From: Sedimenticola thiotaurini
GTDB lineage: Bacteria > Pseudomonadota > Gammaproteobacteria > Chromatiales > Chromatiaceae
NCBI RefSeq assembly: GCF_001007875.1
Contig: NZ_CP011412.1
Coordinates: forward strand, 3,864,945 to 3,928,944
Reading direction: 5' to 3'
Length of the DNA stretch: 64,000 nt
Of this stretch, positions 27,466-34,257 are shown piece after piece; the stretch's first letter is position 1; each line of letters opens with the position of its first letter. A model generated the notes under the pieces. It was not told where the DNA came from. It searched no databases and saw nothing but the letters and a program-made list of their open reading frames with translations. Position numbers and translations under genes: made by a program.

Positions 27466-28880
27466 GCCTATCACCGGAAACCGTTTCACAGCTTCAGTCC
27501 TATGTACAGTCGGGCGATGCCGCGAGCTACTACAGCACGCGGGCCGCCAACGGTCACGACTACGGGAACCTCGCCTATGAAGCGGCTACTGATAGCGGCT
27601 TCTGGGGTCAGTACGCCAACAACTTCATGGAGAATAAAGCGTCGGAACTGGGCATTCCGCTAGATCGTAACCAAATCATGCGGGAGTTGATGCAAAAAGA
27701 CTTCGAATATCGAGAGGATAACCAGTGGGAACCGATCCAAGCGGATGACATTCGTAAATACCATCACGAAGTGTTCAACAATAACGGTCTTCCCAACGAT
27801 GCCTGGACTGGTACCTTCCTAGATGAACGCGCCGGTCCGGCGGCGTGGTGCATAACCTGCAATGATGTCGAGCGGCAAGGACAGTCATGGGAAGACGCTG
27901 TATCGAACTTCTTTGACAATGTGTTCAATGACTGGGAAGGGACATTCGATCAGGCTATCGAATTCCTTTCGGATGCTCTTGGCGATGGCGTGTTCAGCGA
28001 GACAATGGCGGATATAAACGCCGATGCCACGGGCAGCATTGAATGGGGTGGGTTTGTCAAAGCCCTTTATCAAACACTTGCAACATCCGCACAAGGATGG
28101 CTCAATATTTCGACTTGGGTCAACGCATTTTTCCTCAACGCCCGCAACTGGGTCCAACGCCGCGACCCCCTGACCCTCGACCTCGATGATGATGGCCTCG
28201 AAACCACCGGCATCGATCCCGACAACCCCATTCTCTTCGACCACGATGGCGACGGTACCGCCAATGCTACCGGCTGGGTCAAGCCGGACGACGGCTATCT
28301 GGTCTTCGACCGCAACGAAAACGGCCTTATCGACAACGGCACGGAGCTTTTCGGCGACTCCACACCGCTGCTGGACGAAAACGGCGAAGTGGTTGGTAAT
28401 GCCGCCGACGGCTTCGCCGCTTTGGCCGCTGAGGACACAAACAACGACGGCAACGTCGATGCGGGTGACGCCAACTGGGACAAACTGCGCGTCTGGCAGG
28501 ACTTGAACTCCGACGGCAAAACCGACGAGGACGAACTGAAGACACTGGAGGAACTCGGCATCGCCGGCTTCCACGTTGGCAAGGAGGAGAACACCCAGGT
28601 CCTTGCTAATGGCAACGCCGTGGCCGATCTCGGCTCCTACATCCGCACCGATGGTTCTGAAGGTACCCTGGGCGAAGTCACCGGCAACATGGCCGACATT
28701 GATCTCATCGACAACCCCTTCTACCGCGAATTCAGCGACACCATTCAGCTCACCGAGCAGGCCAAGACCCTGGCCGATATGCAGAGCTCGGGTAACGTGC
28801 GCAAGGTAGCGAGTATCTCCGCCCTGGAGAACAGGAAAATGTCTAGAGAAGAGAGTTCTTCAGGGAGGATGGCTGCATGA
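27462..28880 (+). CDS. SPM protein 3: unrelated head with FrpC-type self-processing module
   Basis: A 472-residue protein. Its head (1-232) is unrelated to heads 1 and 2: it opens LSPETVSQLQSYVQSGDAAS, has no long hydrophobic stretch and carries AAWCITCNDV with two Cys, compatible with a soluble enzymatic domain of unknown activity. The SPM begins at Asp235-Pro236 (QRRDPLTLDLDDDG) and is almost identical to the other copies. About 25 residues follow, ending RMAA. It overlaps the genes on both sides by four bases. Head replacement on a constant SPM is the clearest sign of a polymorphic system. Confidence 0.8.
   Translation: MSLSPETVSQLQSYVQSGDAASYYSTRAANGHDYGNLAYEAATDSGFWGQYANNFMENKASELGIPLDRNQIMRELMQKDFEYREDNQWEPIQADDIRKYHHEVFNNNGLPNDAWTGTFLDERAGPAAWCITCNDVERQGQSWEDAVSNFFDNVFNDWEGTFDQAIEFLSDALGDGVFSETMADINADATGSIEWGGFVKALYQTLATSAQGWLNISTWVNAFFLNARNWVQRRDPLTLDLDDDGLETTGIDPDNPILFDHDGDGTANATGWVKPDDGYLVFDRNENGLIDNGTELFGDSTPLLDENGEVVGNAADGFAALAAEDTNNDGNVDAGDANWDKLRVWQDLNSDGKTDEDELKTLEELGIAGFHVGKEENTQVLANGNAVADLGSYIRTDGSEGTLGEVTGNMADIDLIDNPFYREFSDTIQLTEQAKTLADMQSSGNVRKVASISALENRKMSREESSSGRMAA
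28140..28784 (+). repeat. SPM-coding block, copy 3 (645 bp)
   Basis: The third copy of the processing-module block. It is closest to copy 1, with a handful of changes such as Gln for Pro in DTIQLTEQ and Glu for Lys in DGSEGTLGE. The upstream head is unrelated to that of copies 1 and 2, so the match begins abruptly at the block start. Confidence 0.85.
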
Positions 28881-29477
28881 GAATTAAGAAAGAGGATGTC
28901 TTTCCAATTTTCTATTCGAAAATGGGGAGAACTCTTACAAAACAGGAGCGCAAGAAAGAGTGGGTGGCGGTGCTTGTTCTCGTTATTGGATTCATGGTTG
29001 TTGCTGTTGCTACATACACATTGCCTGATGATGTCTTAACTAGAAATCCAGTTATTGAAAACATGATAAATATCCTATCGCATTACGTACCTAGTATTGG
29101 TCGTTTTGGGAGAATGTCCGAATTCCCCGAAGTGGCGCAAACCATTTATGCTGCAGAGTTGATGTGCATCCCATTTTTGATTGTCTGGATGCTCAAGTCG
29201 TTTGGGTTTGAGGTCGCCAGTATGCCAGCGGCGAAGTGGAGAGTGTTAGTGGCAATTCCTTTTTTTTGCGGCAGGGGTATTGGGTATCTTGGTCTACTTC
29301 CCCGGTTCCCCAGATGGGGCAGCGCCCTCATCGCGAATTAGTCGAGCTCTCTTGGAATCCAGGTTGGGATTTGCTTTCTGGAGTGTGGTTATGACGGTTG
29401 CTCTTGCTGGATTTATATCGTTGTTGTATGCCTGGGTTAGGGCGTTACCTAAAATATTTAACAAGCACGACAATTAA
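28877..29477 (+). pseudogene. membrane protein with frameshift in a T8 run, candidate immunity protein of cassette 4
   Basis: The first frame (28877-29341) encodes helices near residues 30-48 and 95-110 and then loses sense after VAIPFF. The downstream frame to 29477 continues with LGFAFWSVVMTVALAGFISL and a charged end. The frames join if one T is removed from the run of eight at 29260-29267, giving a natural helix VAIPFFAAGVLGILVYF. So this is a four-helix membrane protein broken by one extra T, unless slippage restores it. It is coupled to SPM gene 3 by ATGA overlap and precedes a head remnant by 27 bases. Confidence 0.6.
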
Positions 29478-29504
29478 TTAAATATCTGAAGGGAGGCAAT
29501 TGTC

Positions 29505-29860
29505 ATGAGCCAGGAACAAATGTCGATTCAGGATTGTGCTAATGATTTCATGCAATCGATCAATAGTAGCGCGACTTCATCTCTATCCACATTTCTTGAC
29601 AGAATATAAGTGAATCGGGTTCCGTGAGCTGGACAGAAGCTCAGCGGCTGGAAAGACTGACAGTTTTTTATGAGCAGGAGTATCGGGACTTCTCACGTAT
29701 AGCAAATGACGCCGCAGAACGAGCAGGCAGGATGGGGGATGTCGCGCGGGCCGAAACATGGCAGCGGACGGCTGACATGCTTAACGACTGGGCGAGCGAT
29801 CGCGCCATCATGGCTGATGAAGTATGGATTCGGCGTACGGCAATCCCTCCAAAAAATTAG
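29505..29860 (+). pseudogene. remnant of a fourth cassette head (no SPM)
   Basis: A strong ribosome binding site (gggagg) precedes the ATG at 29505, which opens a 34-codon frame (MSQEQMSIQDCANDFMQSIN and onward) ending at 29607-29609. A second frame from about 29600 to 29860 continues with charged helical sequence (ERLTVFYEQEYRDFSRIAN, WQRTADMLNDWASDR). A shift near 29605 would join them into a head-sized start of about 115 residues. No SPM follows. Position after a membrane protein fits a decayed cassette 4, but sequence similarity to the other heads is weak, so two small unrelated peptides cannot be excluded. Confidence 0.35.
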
Positions 29861-30193
29861 TGGTATTCAAACAGAGAAATTTTCAATATAGAGGTTGAAA
29901 CCGATCCTTGTAGTATGTCGGTTATTTAGCCTCGCTGAGACCAACTATTGTTACAGGGGCAGGCATTCTGACGACTATGCTCAGCTGACTAAATGTCCTT
30001 GTGGTGTTGTTAATACATAGGGTATGGAGTTCTTTTTTTATATATGTTCTATGTGTAAAGCTACTCTAACGATCACAAGTGTGAGCATCGAATCTACCAG
30101 TAAAGAGGGAGCTTTTCCTGAATCTCAATTTAAAATACAGCAGACATACCTGCCTCACTTGCGTGAGCAGGAGCCGGTGCGGATACTAGGGAC
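29861..30193. other. right island border region
   Basis: 333 AT-rich bases with no credible gene on either strand. The right direct repeat (30149-30182) closes the island, and composition returns to that of the core immediately after it. The pncC start codon follows 11 bases after the repeat. Confidence 0.55.
30149..30182 (+). repeat. right 34-bp direct repeat flanking the island (DR-R)
   Basis: Partner of 19116-19149 with one mismatch in 34 bases, in the same orientation. It lies 11 bases upstream of pncC. The same imperfect hairpin can form. Direct orientation at both ends is what site-specific insertion or homologous excision would leave. Confidence 0.8.
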
Positions 30194-30676
30194 ATGAATG
30201 ATGAATTGACACAACAGGCCCGGGAAGTGGCGGAGCAACTGCGGTCCCGGCAGCTGAAGTTGGCGGCGGCGGAGTCCTGCACCGGTGGTTGGATCGCCAA
30301 GGTGCTGACTGATATTGCCGGTAGTAGCGAGTGGTTCGAGCGTGGCTTTGTCACCTACAGCAACCAGGCCAAGCAGGAGATGCTGGGGGTAGAGGCTGGG
30401 ACCCTTAGGGCACATGGAGCGGTCAGCGAAGCGGTGGTGCGGGAGATGGTGTCCGGCGCCCTGGCTCACAGCCAGGCAGACCTGGCACTTTCCGTGAGTG
30501 GTATTGCTGGTCCCGGTGGCGGCAGCGTGGAGAAGCCGGTGGGTACCGTCTGGTTCGGCTGGCAAAGGCGTGGCGGCGAAGCGCTGGCCACCTGCTACTG
30601 TTTTGCTGGCGACCGGGAGGCGGTGCGTCGCCAGGCCGTGCTGACGGCGCTCCAGGGTGTTCTGGAACTGCTCTAG
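30194..30676 (+). CDS. pncC: nicotinamide-nucleotide amidase PncC (CinA C-terminal domain)
   Basis: A 160-residue stand-alone CinA C-terminal domain that deamidates NMN to nicotinate mononucleotide in pyridine-nucleotide recycling. It has AAAESCTGGWIAKVLTDIAGSS with the catalytic Ser region, GFVTYSNQAKQEMLGV, and SVSGIAGPGGGSVEKPVGTVW. Its usual place is between mutS and recA. The native promoter may have been separated from the gene by the island, because the right repeat ends 11 bases upstream. Confidence 0.93.
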   Translation: MNDELTQQAREVAEQLRSRQLKLAAAESCTGGWIAKVLTDIAGSSEWFERGFVTYSNQAKQEMLGVEAGTLRAHGAVSEAVVREMVSGALAHSQADLALSVSGIAGPGGGSVEKPVGTVWFGWQRRGGEALATCYCFAGDREAVRRQAVLTALQGVLELL

Positions 30677-30696
30677 GGATCAGGACGAAGCGGAGG

Positions 30697-31998
30697 TCAA
30701 CTGTCCGTATGACCCGCCAGTCGTTTCAGTCTCCGTACGCTGAAGAACACCGCCGTCACCACTACCGGGATAGCGATGCCGGTGCCCAGTTCCACGTTTA
30801 TGCCGATGCCGGCCGACTTGAGCCCCTTCAGGCCATAACCCACCAGCCCCAGCAAATAGTAACTGAGCACCACGACGGAGAGACCCTCCACGGTCTCCTG
30901 CATGCGTAACTGCAGGTGGGCACGCCGGTCCATGGAGCGTAGCAGATCCTTGGTCTGCCCCTCCATGCTCACATCCACCCGGGTGCGCAGCAGGTTGGAG
31001 GCGCGGGCGACGCGGGTGGACAGGCCCTGGATGCGCTGTTCCACCGATTTGCAGGTCTGCATGGCGGGGGCCAGGCGACGCTGCATGAATTCGTGCAGCA
31101 TCTGCACGCCGGCGATCCGCTCTTCCCGTAACTCAGCCAGGCGCTGCAGGATAATATCGTAATAGGCAGTGGCAGCACTGAACCGGTAGCTGGTGGATGA
31201 GGCGATCTGCTCCACCTGGGCAGCCAGTCCGGTCAGCTGCTCCAGGGCGTGGCGTTCATCCTCCAGATTGTCGATGTCGACGATTTTTCCGGTCAGGCTG
31301 GTCAGCGCCTGATCGAACTGGCCCAGTTGCTGACCGTATTGCTGGGCCAGTGGGAAGGCGAGCAGGGCCAGCATCCGGTACTGCTCCAGCTCGCAGAGTC
31401 GTTGCACCAGACGGCCGGCCTGGCGGCTACGCAGGTGGTTGTCCTGGATCAGGAAACGGCTGAAGCCGTCGGCGTGGATGTGGAAGTCGGTCCACACCTG
31501 GGCGGCACCACCGGTCACTATGGAGCCGGTCACCGTATTACTGGCGAACAGGGTGGCCAGCTCTTCGATCTCTTGTTTCGGGTAGTCCTTCGGGGCCACC
31601 GCCAGGTGTACGGCCGCCAGCAGTTTTCCCGGCAGTTGTTTCAGCCAGTCGGTGGGTACCCGGCTGATGGCGGTCTCCTGAAAGGGTTGTTCGAAGGGGG
31701 CGTGACAAAAGAAGGTGTAGCTGGAGAATTCGCTGTGACGCTCCCACTTGAGGCGGAATATGCCCATGTCGGCACTGTGGTGGCGGGCGGAGGGGGATGG
31801 CGGCGCGACACGGAAACGTTCGCACAGCGCGCTAACTGCCTCGTGCTCCTGCTCCAGCATGGACTCGTCCGACAGGATGGCCAGGTGACTGGCCTGCACC
31901 GGGGCGGTCAGCTGTTCATAGGGGCGGGCGTGAACCTCGCTGGCCAACTGGTTGCGTAATGGATAATCGGCGATGCCGGCGGTCTCTCCTGGTAACAT
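30697..31998 (-). CDS. DUF3422 family membrane-anchored protein
   Basis: A 433-residue protein matching the DUF3422 family. It starts with DYPLRNQLASEVHARPYEQL, has a long helical, coiled-coil-like middle (about 220-340), and ends with two membrane helices (LSVVVLSYYLLGLVGYG and the TGIAIPVVVTAVFF region) before a basic tail. Function is unknown; the fold resembles membrane-anchored sensors with a cytosolic domain. It is transcribed away from recA, giving a shared 263-base upstream region. Confidence 0.85.
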   Translation of the reverse strand: MLPGETAGIADYPLRNQLASEVHARPYEQLTAPVQASHLAILSDESMLEQEHEAVSALCERFRVAPPSPSARHHSADMGIFRLKWERHSEFSSYTFFCHAPFEQPFQETAISRVPTDWLKQLPGKLLAAVHLAVAPKDYPKQEIEELATLFASNTVTGSIVTGGAAQVWTDFHIHADGFSRFLIQDNHLRSRQAGRLVQRLCELEQYRMLALLAFPLAQQYGQQLGQFDQALTSLTGKIVDIDNLEDERHALEQLTGLAAQVEQIASSTSYRFSAATAYYDIILQRLAELREERIAGVQMLHEFMQRRLAPAMQTCKSVEQRIQGLSTRVARASNLLRTRVDVSMEGQTKDLLRSMDRRAHLQLRMQETVEGLSVVVLSYYLLGLVGYGLKGLKSAGIGINVELGTGIAIPVVVTAVFFSVRRLKRLAGHTDS

Positions 31999-32161
31999 GC
32001 TCTCTGCCCTGCTGGGTGGATCGGGATTGAATGGTATGTCGCTGCCGATTGTACCCGGAATCCGGCCCTGGGTGGGGAGGCCCGGTTAGGTCAATTTTCG
32101 ACCGCTGGGGTCAGTCGCTATCAAATATCCCGTCGCTTTTATGGGGATTAAATAAAAGTGA

Positions 32162-32184
32162 ACAGGCTCATGACTTGAGCCTGT
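32162..32184 (+). promoter_or_regulatory. perfect 9-bp inverted repeat in the recA upstream region
   Basis: The arms acaggctca (32162-32170) and tgagcctgt (32176-32184) are exact reverse complements around tgact. It lies about 80 bases before the recA start and has no T-run. It may be a regulatory palindrome or an mRNA hairpin; its position next to a possible LexA-like site is notable. Confidence 0.4.
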
Positions 32185-32186
32185 GG

Positions 32187-32202
32187 CTGTGTAATAATAG
32201 AG
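32187..32202 (+). promoter_or_regulatory. possible degenerate LexA (SOS) box of recA
   Basis: CTGT-gtaataat-AGAG has the correct CTGT-N8-ACAG spacing with one base wrong in the right half-site and an AT-rich middle. It is the best SOS-box candidate between the divergent DUF3422 gene and recA, and may mean weak or altered LexA control. Confidence 0.3.
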
Positions 32203-32261
32203 AACATCAGTAGAACGTATCGGGTGACGGGATGTCGCCCTCAGTCAAACCGGGGGAAATA

Positions 32262-33296
32262 ATGGACGAAAATCGCAAGAAGGCTTTGGGTGCCGCGCTG
32301 AGTCAGATTGAAAAGCAGTTCGGTAAGGGCGCGGTCATGCGCATGGGCGATGGCACTGCCATCAGGAATATCGAGGCGATCTCCACCGGCTCGATCAATC
32401 TGGATATCGCTCTCGGTATTGGTGGTGTGCCCAAGGGGCGGATTATCGAAATCTATGGCCCTGAATCCTCGGGTAAAACCACCCTCACCCTGCATGTAGT
32501 GGCTGAGTCTCAGAAGCAGGGTGGTACTGCGGCCTTTGTCGACGCCGAGCATGCCCTGGATCCCCAGTATGCAGAGAAGCTGGGTGTCAATGTGGATGAA
32601 CTGCTGGTATCCCAGCCGGATACCGGTGAACAGGCGCTGGAGATCACTGACATGCTGGTGCGCTCCGGTGCCGTGGACGTGGTGGTGGTGGACTCGGTAG
32701 CGGCCCTGACGCCCAAGGCGGAGATCGATGGAGACATGGGTGATACCCACGTCGGCCTGCAGGCACGCCTGATGTCCCAGGCACTGCGCAAACTGACTGC
32801 CAATATCAAGCGTTCCAACTGCGTGGTCATCTTTATTAACCAGATCCGCATGAAGATTGGTGTGATGTTCGGTAATCCGGAGACCACCACCGGTGGTAAC
32901 GCCCTGAAGTTCTACTCCTCGGTACGTCTGGATATTCGCCGTACCGGTGCGATCAAGAAGGGTGACGAAGTGATCGGTAACGAGACCAAGGTCAAGGTGG
33001 TGAAGAACAAGGTGGCTCCACCCTTCAAGCAGGTTAACTTCGAGATCCTTTATGGAGAGGGGATTTCACGTGAAGGTGAGCTGATCGACCTGGGTGTGCA
33101 GTATGGCCTGGTGGAGAAGTCCGGCGCCTGGTACAGCTATAACGGGGACCGCATCGGTCAGGGTAAGGATAATGTGCGCAACTTCCTGAAAGAGAATGCG
33201 GACATTGCCCAGCATCTGGAAGACCAGATTCGCCAGCAGGCCTTCCCCAAGGTTGATGAAGCCCCGGATGAGTCGGAGGCCGGTGTCGAGGTTTGA
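32262..33296 (+). CDS. recA: recombinase RecA
   Basis: A 344-residue RecA. The ATG at 32262 ([20 protein letters not shown]) has gggggaaa upstream and gives the standard start; upstream in-frame codons are rejected. Walker A is [13 protein letters not shown], and the loop segments [16 protein letters not shown] and [19 protein letters not shown] are intact. It forms the ATP-dependent filament for strand exchange and SOS induction. recX follows at once, as in most relatives. Confidence 0.98.
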   Translation: MDENRKKALGAALSQIEKQFGKGAVMRMGDGTAIRNIEAISTGSINLDIALGIGGVPKGRIIEIYGPESSGKTTLTLHVVAESQKQGGTAAFVDAEHALDPQYAEKLGVNVDELLVSQPDTGEQALEITDMLVRSGAVDVVVVDSVAALTPKAEIDGDMGDTHVGLQARLMSQALRKLTANIKRSNCVVIFINQIRMKIGVMFGNPETTTGGNALKFYSSVRLDIRRTGAIKKGDEVIGNETKVKVVKNKVAPPFKQVNFEILYGEGISREGELIDLGVQYGLVEKSGAWYSYNGDRIGQGKDNVRNFLKENADIAQHLEDQIRQQAFPKVDEAPDESEAGVEV

Positions 33297-33297
33297 G

Positions 33298-33747
33298 GTG
33301 TCAGAGCAGTTGGAGTTGGAGCAGGCGGCTGTCCGCCTGCTCGCCGCCAGAGAGCACAGCCGGGCGGAACTGCGCAGGAAACTGCACGCCCGCTGTGAAA
33401 CGCCGGCATTGCTGGAACAGGTGCTGGATGGGCTAGAACAGCGGGGTTATCTGAGCGACGCCCGTTATGTGGAACAGTATGTGAGCAGCCGGAAACGCAA
33501 GGGTTTCGGGCCGGTCAGGATCAGGCAGGAGTTGCAGGAACGGGGGGTGAGTGCCGATCTTATCGAACCAGCCACAGACCCGGGAGAGCAGGAGTGGCGG
33601 GAGCTGATACGCCAATGCTGCCAGCGCAAGTTTGGCGACGCCCGGCCGTCAGACTATCGGGAACGGGCAAAGCGCGCCCGCTTCCTGGAGTATCGGGGCT
33701 TCCCCAGTGAGATGATTCGTGACCTCCTTTGGGATGGGATTGACTGA
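33298..33747 (+). CDS. recX: RecA regulator RecX
   Basis: A 149-residue helical protein that limits RecA filament extension. Family features are AAVRLLAAREHSRAELRRKL near the start, GYLSDARYVEQYVSSRKRKGFGP and RARFLEYRGFPSEMIRDLLW at the end. The GTG at 33298 begins one base after the recA stop and has gagg 7 bases upstream; a GTG at 33283 inside recA would add five residues. It is co-transcribed with recA. Confidence 0.9.
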   Translation: MSEQLELEQAAVRLLAAREHSRAELRRKLHARCETPALLEQVLDGLEQRGYLSDARYVEQYVSSRKRKGFGPVRIRQELQERGVSADLIEPATDPGEQEWRELIRQCCQRKFGDARPSDYRERAKRARFLEYRGFPSEMIRDLLWDGID

Positions 33748-34257
33748 CAGAGGGGCGGCGGAGCAGGGTGCGTCTGGTGTGTCCCGACTAGTGGGGAGAT
33801 GACAGACAGCTCCTGCAGTGGCTGAAGTCCCTCGATCAGTTTGGATAGGGTTACCCGATCTGCTCCATTACCGTTCCTTCTATATAATATGTGATGCTTT
33901 CCCTGAGTTGAGCGCTGCTACTGATGGGTGGCTCGCCACCATTCAGCCATACCCACTGCTGATGCTTCCCTCAAACGGACAATGGTTATGGGGATGTGCG
34001 GGCCTATGTTTCAGCGGTCAGCCATGGCCAAGCCTGATGGTAGTACTGTGGATGGCTCTCCCCTGGTGCCTGGAGCGGCGGATAGCCTGGGGCGGATCTT
34101 GCCGGCCTGTGCAGTAGGTGGTCGGCTCGGGAACCAGCTTCGTCCTGCGGTGGCCGTTATTTGTTCTCCCCGACCGATTTCCGTAGAATTGCGGATGACA
34201 ATTCCAACGGTTCTGCCTAATATCCACCACTTCTTTTAATCACATAATCTAGCCTGT
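33748..34257. other. recX-alaS intergenic region
   Basis: 510 bases without a supported gene; several short frames have no family resemblance and poor starts. The only feature recognised is a promoter candidate at 34161-34189 for alaS. Confidence 0.5.
34161..34189 (+). promoter_or_regulatory. sigma70-type promoter candidate of alaS
   Basis: TTGTTC (34161-34166), a 17-base spacer and TAGAAT (34184-34189). Predicted initiation near 34196 leaves a leader of about 60 bases before the alaS ATG. Confidence 0.45.

Noticed and set aside
33818..34117. A 99-codon frame in the recX-alaS gap
   Set aside because: No ribosome site, aromatic-rich random composition and no family resemblance.
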